From contig NC_084838.1 in the NCBI RefSeq assembly GCF_033115175.1, forward strand, positions 40,465,468 through 40,529,467: DNA of 64,000 bases, written 5' to 3'. Under the pieces are notes generated by a model. It was not told the DNA's origin. It was given only the letters and a program-made list of their open reading frames with translations, and did no database searches. How positions within the stretch are numbered: the first letter of the stretch is position 1; the number at the start of each line of letters is the position of its first letter. Shown in pieces: positions 32,860 through 45,091 of the stretch. This DNA comes from Lepus europaeus (taxonomy: Eukaryota > Chordata > Mammalia > Lagomorpha > Leporidae). A program made the position numbers and the translations under genes.

Positions 32860-33485
32860 ATCTGTTGTCTGCTCAGTGCTTCCTGAATCTTCCTCCTCCT
32901 GTTTTTGCCCTAACCCTGCAATCCAGCCTCTCCAACCTGGCAGAGTGACTTTGAAAGACATGTATCATATCATAACCTTTCCTCATTTAAAATCCTCTAA
33001 ATGACTTTTTATTTCACTTAAAAATAAATTCAAACACCTTTGTGTGGCCCAATAGACTGCGTATTCTGGCCCCTACGTCTCTGTCCTATCTCATACTACT
33101 CTCCCTGCTGTGCTCAGCAGACTGGCCTTCTGTTGATCATTGGATCCTGCCATGCTCATTTCTGCCTCAGGACTGATGGGTTCACTTGCAGTTCTCTGCC
33201 TCTTTTATCTCCTTACTATTTCAAGGTTTACCTCAGTGTTCCCTTCTGAATGAGGCGTTCTCTGATCATGTAATATAAAGTGGACCCTTCGCCCTGATTT
33301 ATTTTTTATTACACTTATCACTCTCTGAAATTAACCTGCTTATTTGATTATTAATTATCTTCTTCCACCAAAATAATACTGCTATGAGAGCAGTGACTTT
33401 ATTTTGTTCACTGCTCTATCCTCAATGCCTAGAACAGGGCCTAGCTCACAACAGGCTCTCAGAAAGTATTTCTTGAATGACTGGA
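32860..33485 (+). mobile_element. L2 3' end
   Basis: CAGAGTGACTTTGAAAGACATGTATC, GACTGGCCTTCTGTTGATC, CTGCCTCAGGACTGATGG, GAGGCGTTCTCTGATC, TATCACTCTCTGAAATTA, then GAGAGCAGTGACTTTATTTTG and GCCTAGAACAGGGCCTAGC follow the L2 consensus in order for about 600 bp. Confidence 0.8.
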
Positions 33486-33550
33486 TAAAGTATGTTGTGG
33501 AACTGTGGCCATCACTGTATCCATAGAAATTTATTTGCATAATACAAACT

Positions 33551-33708
33551 CAGGGGCCCAGACACTTGGGTCACCCTCCACCACTTTCCCAGGCCATTAG
33601 CAGGGAGCTGGATTGGAAGTGGAGCAGCTGGGACATGAACCAGTGCCCATATGGGATGCCAGCGTCCCAGGTGGCAGCTTTACCAGCTGCACCACAATGC
33701 TAGCCCCT
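33551..33708 (-). mobile_element. CSINE head-half fragment, antisense
   Basis: CAGGGGCCCAGACACTTGGG to CAGCTGCACCACAATGCTAGCCCC. The tail half is absent. Confidence 0.82.
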
Positions 33709-34789
33709 TACATTGAGATTTGATTGGTTAAATTAGTGGTATACAGTGGTGTAGCCAACATATGGATATCTAATCACTTTCTAAAAAAATTCATATAGGT
33801 GTTTTAAAATATATTTCATTATGCCTCAGTTTCTTCATTTGTAAAGTGATATGATTGCTATTTATCACAAAAAGTCTGCAGAAATCATTTAGGTCACAGT
33901 GACTAGAATTGTTGTAATTGCTCTCTGCTTTCTCAGTGTCACTCCTTTTGAAATAATTCCTGGTGCCATGCTGGCAACAGTTCCCAAAGGAATCTAACCC
34001 CGATTGAACTTATATCATCTTGGTAATTTATCAAAACTGATTGTAATAGTTATTTTTCCAGTTCTACATATGAGATACATTCAGTTGAAAGTATTTTATG
34101 ACTGTAAAATGACAGATTTGCAAATGACAACCTCCTGCAGTTGGGTTAGACAAAGATTTTAAAAATAAAGGTCTGAATTTAAACTGACATCAGTTGCCAC
34201 CTGCTCTGGGAATTCTAAGTTAACCCTCTATAATTGGAGAGAGTATTACTTGCCCTGCTTTAAGATAACTGAGTTCAACAATTGTGTTATGTTTATTTTT
34301 AGGTCACTGCTCCCATGTTTTCCCCATATTTAATAAACTCATTTTGGGGCTTTTGAAGGGAATTATGATAAGTGCAAAGCATTAGCCACCATAAACTAAC
34401 AATTTTTTTTCAGGTATAAACAGCCTTAAACTACTTTTTTGAAAAGTAGTTGGATATAAGTCTCATGATTGGTATCCCAAAATCCACATCTTCCTTTGAG
34501 AAGTCCATTAAGTATCATATTCTAATTCCTTTGCAGCTGTTGTTTTAAGCAGTTGTCTAGTATCATTTGTCTTGTGTTGAGCAGTAGTCTATAGATAGAA
34601 TAATCCTTAGAGTTTAAAATAACTAATTCCCTTGTTGGGGTAAAGAGTTTATTTGCCTTTTAATTGTTTCTTATGATCTTAATAGGGGTTTTATGCTTTA
34701 TACAAGATACAGAAACATGAGAATCGCTTGAGAATGTTGGGTTTATATTGAATCAGTTTCTGGTGATACAGTGGGCCCAATGACTTTGT

Positions 34790-34992
34790 TAGTAACACCT
34801 TTTAAAAATGAATGTTATTAGTGGTTGTCTAGGGCTAGGTGGAATAGGGGGGAATGAGGAATGGCTATTAATGGTTTACATGGCCTAAAAGTGATTGTCT
34901 TGATTGATTATATAACTGTGAACATACCAAAAGCTGTCAAAAGTGTATATTACAAAGGGTGAATTTTGTGACATGTGAATTGTACTTTATGA
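34790..34992 (+). mobile_element. L1M 3' end fragment
   Basis: GTGGTTGTCTAGGGCTAGGTGGAATAGG, GATTATATAACTGTGAACATACC and GTGACATGTGAATTGTACTTTATG resemble an L1ME-type 3' terminus. Confidence 0.6.
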
Positions 34993-35013
34993 GGCTGTTT
35001 TATATATTTTATT

Positions 35014-35321
35014 TTATTTTTAAGATTTATTTATTTGAAAGCCAGATTTACAGAGAGGCAGAGAGAGAGAGAGAGAGAGGTCTTCCATTCGCTGGTTCAC
35101 TCCCCAAATGGCTGCAACGGCTGGAGCTGCACCGACCTGAAGCCAGGAGCCAGGAACCTTTTCTGGGTCTCCCACAAGGGTGTAGGGGCGCAAGGACTAT
35201 GGACCATCCTCCCAGGCCATAGCAGAGAGCTGGATGGGAAGTGGAACAGCTGGGACTCGAATCAGCATCCATATGGGATACAGGCACTGGCTTTACCCTC
35301 CATGCCACAGTGCCAGCCACT
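35014..35321 (-). mobile_element. CSINE, antisense, full length
   Basis: TTTTTAAGATTTATTTATTTGAAAGCCAG to CATGCCACAGTGCCAGCCAC. TGTTTTATATATTTTA flanks it at 34997 and 35322. Confidence 0.9.
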
Positions 35322-36095
35322 GTTTTATATATTTTAAAAAGTCAACATTGACACAGTTAAGTAGAATTCAGAGAATTTTTTTGGCAATCATAAGATATTT
35401 TTGTCCTGTGTTTTCATATTCTACAATAATGACACTAAAATATAATTTCACTTTTTGATTTTATACATGAACTGATTTTAAGGATGTACTCTAATGCCTG
35501 TTGAATCTTCTGTATATTCCCTCACTTTTAGGAACAATATGTTCATTTAAAGCATATGTGATTAAGTAGAGAGTGGAATGTAATAAGATATTTGAAAAGC
35601 CCACTAAGGTTTAACTGATCAAGGCTGTGCCTAGTCATCATATAAAATGAAGGTGCTGGGCTAATCATGAGTCTCACACTCGGATGCCCACAGGGCTAAC
35701 CAATTAATGGAAATGAATAAAGTTGATTGATAAAGGAATAAGGAACAGTGGGGACTTTGTAGAAAAGAAAAATATACACTCTTTAAAGGGAATAGCCACT
35801 ACTCAGTTTTGGCCTGTTCTTGACCTTTCTAATTGTAGACCCAGTATAACTCTTTCAGTTTTCAAGGAAAGCAGGAACTGGATATTTTTAATAGCTTCTG
35901 ATGTTTAATTATGTAAATACTATGCAAGCTGAACTGCAACAGAAGGAGTGCTTTGTTGCAGAATCCAAAAACCTGGGTCTGCCTGCTGGATGCACAGCAA
36001 GCCTGTCGCTGACAGTGGGTGGAAGAAGAAGAAGGTAGGTAGGTATTTGCAAAGTACAAAAAGGAAATCAGGCAGCTAATGTTTTATTCCTGGGT

Positions 36096-36400
36096 TTCTT
36101 TTTTAAGGTTCATTTATTTGAGAGGCAGAGTTAGAGTAGGAGAGACAGAGAGAGAGGTCTTCCATCTGTAGGTTCACTTCCCAAATGGCCACAACCATTG
36201 GAGCTGGACCACTCTAAAGCCAGGAGCTTCTTCCAGGTCTCCCACGTGGGTGCAGGGGCCCAAGCACTTGGGTCCTCTTCCACTGCTTTCCCAGGCCATT
36301 AGCAGAGAGCTGAGTTGGAAGTGGAGCAGCCAGGATTCAAACCGGCACCTGTATGGGATGCTGTTGCTGCAGAGGCTTAACCTCCGCTGTTGGTCTTCAG
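36096..36400 (-). mobile_element. CSINE, antisense
   Basis: TTTCTTTTTTAAGGTTCATTTATTTG at the left; GCAGAGGCTTAACCTCCGCTGTTGG at the right. Confidence 0.85.
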
Positions 36401-36730
36401 TACTTGTGGCCCTCCTTTGAATAGTCAATGATACTGTGTTTTCTCAGTATTTAGATGATAGCAAAGTGGGCTTCAGTCAGTCTAGGGGCCTTGAGTAGGT
36501 GGTAGTTTGCTCAGGGCCTGGGGTACCTGGCAAACCCCTGAAGAAAAGCCCAAACATCAAGATGTTACCTATAGAGGAGATAAATGGCCTCCTGAGTTTT
36601 TTGATCTGGGACCCTGTTTGGAGGCTCTACCTTTCCCTCAATTTAGTGAGTTAATTTTATTAAGAGATTGATTTGCCATCATAGGGCAAAGAAATTTTAA
36701 GCTAAGGGAGGGAGACTAAGACTGGAAGCA

Positions 36731-37058
36731 GGCCGGCGCCGTGGCTTAACAGGCTAATCCTCCACCTTGCAGCGCCAGCACACCGGGTTCTAGTCCCGGT
36801 TGGGGCGCCGGATTCTATCCCGGTTGCCCCTCTTCCAGGCCAGCTCTCTGCTGTGGCCCTGGAGTGCAGTGGAGGATGGCCCAAGTCCTTGGGCCCTGCA
36901 CCCGCAAGGGAGACCAGGAGAAGCACCTGGCTCCTGCCTTCGGATCAGCGCAATGAGCCAGCTGCAGCGGCCATTGGAGGGTGAACCAACAGCAAAAGGA
37001 AGACCTTTCTGTCTGCCTCTCTCACTATCCACTCTGCCTGTCAAAAAAAAAAAAAAAG
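36731..37058 (+). mobile_element. CSINE, sense, young subfamily
   Basis: GGCCGGCGCCGTGGCTTAACAGG, doubled CCCGGT segment, GCCTGTCAAAAAAAAAAAAAAAG tail. Confidence 0.92.
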
Positions 37059-37140
37059 CAATTTCAGCAAGTTACATTTATGAAATGTAAAACATACTTC
37101 TAAATAGGATTCTATTAGGTTAGAAAGAAGATTCTGAGTT

Positions 37141-37322
37141 TGTGACCCAGAGTGCAGTGCAGAATGGCCCAAGTCCTAGGGCCCTGCACCTGTGTGGGAG
37201 ACCAGGAGGGAACACCTGGCTCTTGGCTTTGGATCGGCACAGCGCACCGGCCATTTGAGAGGGTGAACCAACCGAAGGAAGACCTTACTCTTTGTCTAAC
37301 TCTGCCTGTCAAAAAAAAAAAA
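37141..37322 (+). mobile_element. CSINE, sense, 5'-truncated
   Basis: Starts inside the body (AGTGCAGTGCAGAATGGCCC) and runs to GCCTGTCAAAAAAAAAAAAAG. AGATTCTGAGTT is duplicated at 37129-37140 and 37323-37334. Confidence 0.9.
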
Positions 37323-37554
37323 AGATTCTGAGTTAAGTGGCAGAAACATGGTTCTCCAGAAAAAAATAAAGGGGCAATAAAGCAAGTTCTCTCCACCAAG
37401 GGAAAAAAGATACAGATGAAGAGAATACAATAAATTGAAGACAGAGTTGTGGAGAAATTCCAGAACAAAGGATCATGAGCCTAAATCTACTAAGAAACTG
37501 GCACTGTCTTAGGAAGCTGAGTCTTTTTATCATGTAACCAAGAAACGCTACTTG

Positions 37555-38120
37555 ATACACACACTAGAAAAACTTTTGCACATGTGCTTCAGGAGCCATA
37601 TACAAAAATGTCCCTAACAACACAGTTCATAAGAACTCAAAACTTGGGGCCGGCACTGTGGCGCAGCAGGTTAACACCCTGGCCTGAAGTGCCAGCATCC
37701 CATATGGGTGCTGGTTTGAGACCCGGCTGCTCCACTTCCAACCCAGCTCTCTGCTATGGCCTGGGAAAGCAGTAGAGGATGGCCCAAGTCCTTGGGCCCC
37801 TGCACCCACGTGGGAGACCCGGAAGAAGCTCCTGGCTTTGGATTGGCGCAGCTCTGGCCATTGCAGCCAACTGGGGAGTGAACCAGCAGATCGAAGACCT
37901 CTCTCTGTCTCTCCTTCTCTCTGTGTAACTCTTTCAAGTAAAATAAATAAATCTTTAAAAAAAAAAAAAAGAACCCAAAACTAAAAATAACCTGATTGTC
38001 CACTGACAAGAGAATAAATAAGTTTGGGTATATGCATATTTTATAATAGTGAAAAAATAAACTACAGCTATACTCAATAGATTATCAAATATAACAAATA
38101 TAAGAAAAAATAAATCTTAA
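37555..38120 (+). mobile_element. L1M 3' UTR relic split by a CSINE
   Basis: CATATACAAAAATGTCCCTAACAACACAG, then after the CSINE AACCTGATTGTCCACTGACAAGAGAATAAATAAG, in L1 3' UTR order. Confidence 0.6.
37646..37970 (+). mobile_element. CSINE, sense, full length
   Basis: GGGGCCGGCACTGTGGCGCAGCAGG head, AAATAAATAAATCTTTAAAA tail; flanks AGAACTCAAAACT / AGAACCCAAAACT. Confidence 0.92.
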
Positions 38121-38151
38121 AAAATATATATCCTTTAAAAATTTGGGGAGG

Positions 38152-38376
38152 GGGAGTGCCGATGTTGTGGCATGGACCACTAGTTCAGGTCCTGGTTGCT
38201 ACACTTCCATTCCAGTTTTCTGCTGGTGTGCCTGGGAGGGCGCTGAAGGATGACCCAGGTGCTTGGACCACTGTGCCATGCTCTGGCTGTTGCGGCCGTT
38301 TGGAGGGTGAGCTGGCAGATGAAGGATCTCTCCCTTCCTTCTTCTCTCTTTCTTCCTCTAACTCTTAAAAAATTTT
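38152..38376 (+). mobile_element. Older CSINE, sense, shortened
   Basis: GGGGAGTGCCGATGTTGTGGC head; the region between A and B boxes is deleted (GACCACTAGTTCAGGTCC); it lacks the AAATAAATAAA tail. Confidence 0.7.
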
Positions 38377-39004
38377 TTTTAAAAATACTTATTTTCACTT
38401 ACTTAAAAGGCATAACAAAAGAGAGACAGAGGCAGGGAGAGATCTTCCATCCCCCAGGTTCATTCTTCAAATGCACACAACAGTCAGCAATGGGCATTGC
38501 TGAAATCAAGAGCCAGGAACTCCATCCAAATCTCTCCCACATGAGTGGCAGGGGCCCAAGTACTTGAGCCATCATCCACTGCTTCCCAGGCTGCACATTA
38601 GCAGGAAGCTGGATCATCCCAACATGAAATGTAGGTGTCCCAGGCAGTGGTTTTTTTTTTTTTTTGGACTGGTAGAGTTATAGACAGTGAGAGAGACAGA
38701 GAGAAAGGTCTTCCTTCTGCTGGTTCACTCCCCAAATGGCTGCCATGGCCAGCGCTGCGCCGATCCGAAGCCAGGAGCCAGGTGCTTCTTCCTGGTCTCC
38801 CATGCGGGTACAGGGCCCAAGGACTTGGGCCATCTTCCACTGCCCTCCCGGGCCACAGCAGAGAGCTGGACTGGAAGAAGAGCAACCGGGACTAGAACCC
38901 GGCGTTCATATGGGATGCCAGCGCTGCAGGTAGAGGATTAACCTAGTGAGCCACATCACCGGCCCCTCAAGCAATGTTTTAACCACTACATCAAACATCC
39001 ACCC
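38377..39004 (-). mobile_element. Older CSINE, antisense, host of a nested CSINE
   Basis: TACTTATTTTCACTTACTTAAAAGG to GTGTCCCAGGCAGTGG (38649), resuming CAAGCAATGTTTTAACCACTACATCAAACATCC (38967-39004). Confidence 0.75.
38650..38966 (-). mobile_element. CSINE, antisense, nested
   Basis: T-run, GGACTGGTAGAGTTATAG to GAGCCACATCACCGGCCCC. It lies inside the older antisense SINE, with CAGGCAGTGG / CAAGCAATG around it. Confidence 0.9.
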
Positions 39005-39171
39005 CATGTTCCTTTTTATAAAGCTCAAAAGTGAACAAATCCAAATGATGTATTATTAACACAAAATTTAGGATACTAGTTACCTGACGAGGAAATGGGG
39101 ATCAGAAAGAAAGCATAGGAAAATTGTCTGCTAGGTCGTGGGTATTTATCTTTTGTTTTATGCTTTTTAAC

Positions 39172-39499
39172 TTTTTTTCTTTTTAAAAGATTTATTTGAT
39201 AGAGTTATAGAGAGAGGTAGAGAGAAAGACAGAGAGAGAGAGAGAGGTCTTTCATCCGTAGGTTCATTCCCCAAATGACAGCAATGGCCAGAGTTGAGCT
39301 GATCAGGAGCCAGGAGCTTCTTCCAGGTCTCCCACGTGGGTGCAGGGGCCCAAGCACTTGGGCCATCTTATACTGCTTTCCCAGGCCATGGCAGAGAGCT
39401 GGATTGGAAGTGGAGCAGCCAGGACTCGAACAAGCGCCCATATGGAATGATGGCACTGCAGGCCGCGGCTTTAACCTGCTGCGCCACAGCGCAGGCCAC
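39172..39499 (-). mobile_element. CSINE, antisense, full length
   Basis: TTTAAAAGATTTATTTGATAGAG to CTGCGCCACAGCGCAGGCCA. TGCTTTTTAACT flanks it (39161 and 39500). Confidence 0.9.
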
Positions 39500-39714
39500 T
39501 GCTTTTTAACTTACATATGTTTTACCATAATCTCTGGTATTCACCACGCTGTATTTTTGTAAGACAAATAAAAAGAATCCTACAGCTAGCCAGAACAATA
39601 GAGATACTCTAATCTGCAGATGATCTAGTTGATAACATTTAGCCCATGAAGGTGAAACTTATCCTCTATGTAGTGCCTTTGATGTAGATACTATCAGGCC
39701 CTATGCTTCCAGTC

Positions 39715-39843
39715 TTTTTTTTTTTTTTTGACAGAGTGGATAGTGAGAGAGAGAGACAGAAAGGTCTTCCTTTTTGCCATTGGTTCACCCTCCAGTGGCC
39801 GCTGCGGCCGGCTCATCGCGCTGATCTGAAGCCAGGAGCCAGG
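39715..39843 (-). mobile_element. CSINE, antisense, 5'-truncated (young subfamily)
   Basis: T-run, GACAGAGTGGATAGTGAGAG, to GATCTGAAGCCAGGAGCCAGG, where it stops. CTTTTTGCCATTGGTTCACCC matches the young subfamily. Confidence 0.85.
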
Positions 39844-39845
39844 TT

Positions 39846-40075
39846 AATTTTATTTTTGATAATTACTGAATTGAAGGGCGTAGGGGAAGAGCTTTTTCCT
39901 TTTAGAGCATCTAAAATTTAATGGTACAAAAATTTTTTGAGGAGTGATAAAATTTTCTAAAATTAGATTGTGGTGATTTTACAATTCTGTACTAAAAACT
40001 ATTGAATTGCATACTCTAAATGGGTTTTATAGAATGTGAATTATATATCAATAAAGTTGCTAAAGATTAATGATA
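39846..40075 (+). mobile_element. L1M 3' end fragment
   Basis: AGATTGTGGTGATTTTACAATTCTG, ACTATTGAATTGCATACTC and GAATTATATATCAATAAAG are typical L1ME 3' terminus phrases. Confidence 0.65.
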
Positions 40076-40734
40076 TTCTACAGGGATTTATTGATTCTCC
40101 CCACCCCTCATTTCCTTGTTGATAATTGAAGTATTTGGGATTTTGCATGAATTAGAGAAACCAAAAATATCTTGAATATGTTAGAACTTGGACCATTTCC
40201 TCCATTTTTTCTGAATGTCAAAGAATGGCATTAGTTTTTGGGCTTTAATTCTTTGTAGTTATCAAAAGCTTTTATAAGAAACATTGAATAATCTTGACAT
40301 ACAAACATGCAATAGTGGATTCTGATTTTTGAGGTTTTGAAATTATACCCACTCCTGGATTCATGTTAGTTACTGAGTTGTCTCCCTCTAAAGACAGAGA
40401 CAAAACTCTTTCGGCAAAAATATCCCAGCCATCCCTCAGACTTCTTTGGGCAGTTTTTTATAGAATGATTTTTCTGAATCATTGATTCTGTGTATTTTTG
40501 TTACTTTTTTTCCCCTCATAAAATAAAAATTATTTTGACCAATTTAAATTTTAAAAAATTTCTTCCTTTTCATTAGTGGATGTCATTTAGATCTATAAGA
40601 AACAGTATAAACATTTAAATTTGTTCCAAAGTCCTAACAAATAAAAATTGCACAAAACAGATTTTCCACTCACTGGAAAAATCTGTATATGTTATTTAAA
40701 TTTAAAGTAATAACATTATGTGGTTTTATGTGAA

Positions 40735-40985
40735 ATTCTAGAAAATACAAACCCATCTGTCATGACAGAAAGCAGGACAGTGACTTCTTGGGCCAGGATA
40801 GAGGCGAGGATTAACTGCCAAAAGGTGTTGGGAACTTTTTAGAATTTTAGAACTGTCTTGATTACATTTTATTTTTGCATTTTATTACATAGGTTTTTGT
40901 TGTTAAAAGTAATGGAACTGTACACTTAGGTATGGTTTATTGTACATAAATTATACTCAACAAAGCTGATTAAAACTAAGACTGC
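40735..40985 (+). mobile_element. L1M 3' end fragment (tentative)
   Basis: GACAGAAAGCAGGACAGTGAC, TTGATTACATTTTATTTTTGC and ACTGTACACTTAGGTATGG resemble an L1ME 3' UTR end. Confidence 0.45.
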
Positions 40986-41854
40986 ACACACAGACATGTA
41001 TTTGCTTCAAATGTTTTTTTATATATAGCATTACCTAATATTTTCATATTATATATGGTGTAAGGTGTTTGTATCAACTATTTATGCCAGTGGAGAGAAG
41101 TACATGTAAAATTGTCATTGTTGAAGGAATTTTAATTTAGTAGAAGCCTACGCACAATATTAATATTTAAAAGCAGTGTAGTTTGCAAGTATAATGTATC
41201 TATTTCAGTATTTGTAATCTCTTCCTTTTTTGTGTGTGGTACAATCACACGTCTTCATTATTCCTTTTATTAGAATGTAACTTAAGAAGCTGTTGTAATC
41301 ATTTTGCCCTGTGACTACCTATCATAGAAAATTTTGAAGATGGAAACTAACCTAGGAAACAGAACATTATTTTACTTTAATATGAAGGTAAAAACACAGG
41401 CTAGAGAGCTTTATGGTTGTCTGGATTCCATCTTATGGTAGGATTATAGGATAATAAGATAGTAGACAAACTCTTACAGATCTTTCCATTCAGATAGTGT
41501 TTGGCCTATTAGGTTATCAGTGAAATGTGTTGAAATATATTATGGGAAAAGCCAAATATTTGAAGAATACTTTTTAGTATTCTATTTACTTATTACTACT
41601 TCAATTGCATTTTTAATTCTCTTTTACATATTTACTTCAGAATAGAACAAAAAGTCTCAAGCCCTAATTTCTGTATAACATTTCCTAATTTATAACCACC
41701 ATCACATCACAAGATTTTGAAAAGGCTCAGAACAGATTAAAATATGATACTCGTTCCAAAATAGTTAAAGCTGTAAGTAGAATTCTTGCTGAATCTTTAT
41801 TCAATTTCCATCCATTTGGTTGCTAGTCCCAGTGGTTTATGCAATCTACTTAAA

Positions 41855-42175
41855 AAAATTTTTTTAAGATTTATTTTACTTATTTGAAAAACAGAGTTAC
41901 AGAGAGAGGTAGAGACAGAGAGGTCTTCCATCCACTGGTTCACTTCCCAGATGGCCACAACGGCTGGAGCTGCGCCAATCTGAAGCAAGGAGCCAGAGCT
42001 TCTTCCAGGTCTCCCATGCGGGTGCAGGGGTCCAAGGACGGGCTATCTTCTGCTATCCCAGGCCATAGCAGAGAGCTATATCAGAAGAGGAGCAGCTAGG
42101 ATTAGAACCAGCGCCCATATAGGATGCTGGCGCTGCAGGCCAGGATGTTAACCTGCTGCGCCATAGCGCCAGCCC
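41855..42175 (-). mobile_element. CSINE, antisense, full length
   Basis: TTTTTAAGATTTATTTTACTTATTTG to GCGCCATAGCGCCAGCCC. CAATCTACTTAAA is exact at 41842-41854 and 42176-42188. Confidence 0.92.
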
Positions 42176-42647
42176 CAATCTACTTAAATTATTTAAGCAA
42201 ACTGGTTAATTACGAAGCAAAATAATACAAATGCATCTTAAATTCTATTATACAGTAACATTTAAGGATCTACTAGGTTTAATAAGAATCTATTAGCTGA
42301 TCACATTACCTGATAAATTACATAAACAGTCACTACTGATAAAGAATGATGTTCACCAATACAGCGATACTTGGTTAGTGTTTTATTCTTTAAAGAATGG
42401 CTCTAAAATGAACATTACACTAAGACCGAAAGACAAAGTTTAAAATAGTTTTGTAAGGATACCTTATAACATATATAATGACTGTTCATGCTACAGTCAT
42501 GCTATCTTAGAGCATGTGATAACACCCAGTTGACAGAGGCACCCAGGTTTTTCAAATAGGTAGCTATGATTTTTTTCTCATCTGCATAGATTTCTCATTA
42601 GCTGCCTTCTGCTTTTCTTGCATAATCTCAGAGTCCCTCTGTTTTCT

Positions 42648-42968
42648 TTCCTTTTTTTTTTTTTAAAGATCTATTTATTTTAAATACAGAGTTGGAAAGA
42701 GAGAGGGAAAGAGGTCTTCCATCCACTAGTTCACTCCCCAAATGGGCACAACAACTGGGGCTGGGCCAGGCCAAAGCCAGGAGCTTCTCCTGGGTCTCCC
42801 ATGTGGATGCAGGGGCCCAAATACTTGGGCCATCCTCCATGCTTTCCCAGGTGCATTAGCAAGGAGCAGGATCTGAAGTGGAGCAGCTGGACTCAAACCA
42901 GCACCTACATGGGATGCCAGCGCTTCAGGTGGTGGCTTAACCTGATAAGCCACAGCGCCAGCCTTCAA
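42648..42968 (-). mobile_element. CSINE, antisense, full length
   Basis: T-run, AAAGATCTATTTATTTTAAATAC to GATAAGCCACAGCGCCAGCC. CCTCTGTTTTCT is exact at 42636-42647 and 42969-42980. Confidence 0.92.
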
Positions 42969-43418
42969 CCTCTGTTTTCTCTGAGAAGTAGTCAAGCTGC
43001 CCTCTTTTCTTTTTCCATTGCAAATTTTCTGGGTTTTCATTGTTTTTTTGGTGAACAAGTTCTGATTGATTTCCATGGGCCATGCCAACCACCAGTTAGA
43101 GCCTGGAAGAAAACAGCTTGAAAAGCAGTGGCTCCCTCACATCTCAAACTCTGCTGCCATCCATTGATCTGGAAGGTGGAGCCTGTCCTTATCCCTTGCC
43201 TTTTGATTCTTTACTATATATCCTCCTTTTGCTCAATTGAATAATAGAAAATGTATTTTAATAGTGTTAAAAGTCATTTATAAGGTACATCATTTGTTTC
43301 TAATAAGTCAGGCAACAGACACTTCCTGCATGCCAGACATAGTGATCTAGTGCTGAATAAGATGGCATGGAGCCCATCCTTGTGGAGTATTTTACAGTTT
43401 TCAAATTAGTTTTATGTG

Positions 43419-43818
43419 GGGCTGGCGCTGTGGCGCAGTAGGTTAACACCCTGGCCTGAACCACCGGCATCCCATAAGGGCACTGGTTCGTGTCCCAGCT
43501 GCTCCACTTCCCATCCAGCTTTCTGCTATACCCTGAGAAAGCAATGGAAGATGGCCCAAGTCCTTGGGCCCCTGCACCCGCATGGAAGACCTGGAAGAAG
43601 CTCCTGGCTCCTGGCTTCAGATCAGCGCAGTTCTGGCCGTTGTGGCCAACTGGGGAGTGAACCATGGGATGGAAGACACCTCCCTCCCTCCCTCCCTCCC
43701 TCTCTCTCTCCCTCCCTCTCTCCCTCTCTCCCTCCCCTCCCCTCCCCTCCCCTCCCCTCCCCTCTCCTCTCTGTAACTCTTGACTTTCAAATAAATAAAT
43801 AAATCTTAAAAAAAAAAA
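43419..43818 (+). mobile_element. CSINE, sense, with expanded pyrimidine tract
   Basis: GGGGCTGGCGCTGTGGCGCAG head, AAATAAATAAATAAATCTT tail; ATTAGTTTTATGTG / ATTACTTTTATGTG flank it. Confidence 0.92.
43677..43777. repeat. (CCCT)n/(CCCCT)n pyrimidine tract in a CSINE
   Basis: About 100 bases of nearly pure C/T: CCTC units, then CCCCT units. It grew from the SINE CT tract. Such strand-asymmetric tracts are prone to length change. Confidence 0.92.
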
Positions 43819-44586
43819 ATTACTTTTATGTGTCTTATTTTATCCTCACAGCATCCTTTAAGACAGAAATGAAACTTAGCAAAACTGAGACTTTGCCCAA
43901 GATTACACAACTAAAAGAGGTAGAGTTACTTGATTTCAAGTTCACTTTCAGCCAGGTCAGAGTTAAGTAGTTTAGGTAGATGGAGAGTTTGAGAGAACAT
44001 GTTAAATAATTGGATCTTATCTACATCCTAGGATGTGAATAAACTTCCTTGTGCATTCTGTTTCTAGTTGGTTTTCTTTGCCACCAGGACAAAAAAGTTT
44101 GAATTTCTGCCAGCTAGATTTCTTCCAAGACTCATACCTAGTACTCAGAGAAGAATGCTGCTTATTGAGACATTGAATTCCAGTGGGCCCTACATGTAAA
44201 AACTTGCCCATCATCTTTCCCCCACCTCTCTTTGGATTTCGCTGATTTCCAGGGCATTTTCCTGGTGGTGGCAGTTGGGGGAGATTATGCAGTGTCAGTC
44301 TGCTGAACAGGGTAGCCACTGAGTCTGTTAGGGGGTCAGCAGCAGGGCTGCTTTTGAAGGAGACATCGTAGCACAGAGAAGTGGGGAGGACATGAGACCA
44401 GACATGAGAAGACCTAAGTTCTAATCTTGAAACTGTCACCTGTGAGATGTGTTATCTTGGGCACCCAGTGATACATTATGGATCTTTCTCCTCAGTAAGA
44501 GTGATAACATGCATCATGTATAAATTCAAAATCATTATGCTAAATGAAGGAAGCCAGATTCTAAAGATAATACATAACTCCATTTA

Positions 44587-44833
44587 TTTAAAAGTTATTT
44601 ACACTTATTTGAGAGACAGCCTCCACTCACTAGTTCACTTCCAAAAAGCTTGCAACAGCTGGTGCTGGGCCCAGACCAAAGCTGGGAGCCAGGAATGCAA
44701 TCCAGGTCTCCCAAATGGAGCCTAATTGAACAGTCGATGCTGCCTCCCAAAGTCTGCGTTTCAAGGAATCAAACCCAGGCACTCCAATGTGGGATGCAGG
44801 TATATTAACTGCTAGGGCAAATGCCCACTCCCA
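44587..44833 (-). mobile_element. Older CSINE, antisense
   Basis: AAAAGTTATTTACACTTATTTGAGAG to TATTAACTGCTAGGGCAAATGCCC. Confidence 0.75.
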
Positions 44834-45090
44834 ATTTATATAAAATTCAGGAAATGCAAATGACATGTAATGACAAATAATAAAGTAGTGGTTAGGACAG
44901 AGGGAAGGATGGAATACAATGAGGGATGAGGAATCTTGAGGACAATGGAAATAGTCCCCATTTTAATTATGGTGGTGGTTTCACAGGTGAATCCAGATGT
45001 CACAGCTCATGGAATTGTATGTTGTCATGCACATACACCAAAAGAAGGGACATTCTGAAGCTGTTCCAGGCTTAATAAAAAATGTCAAAA
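44834..45090 (+). mobile_element. L1M 3' end fragment
   Basis: AGTAGTGGTTAGGACAGAGGG, GGTGGTGGTTTCACAGGTG and CTCATGGAATTGTATG follow the L1ME 3' UTR order. Pieces just left of the CSINE (44500-44586, e.g. GAAGGAAGCCAGATTC) belong to it. Confidence 0.6.
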
Positions 45091-45091
45091 C

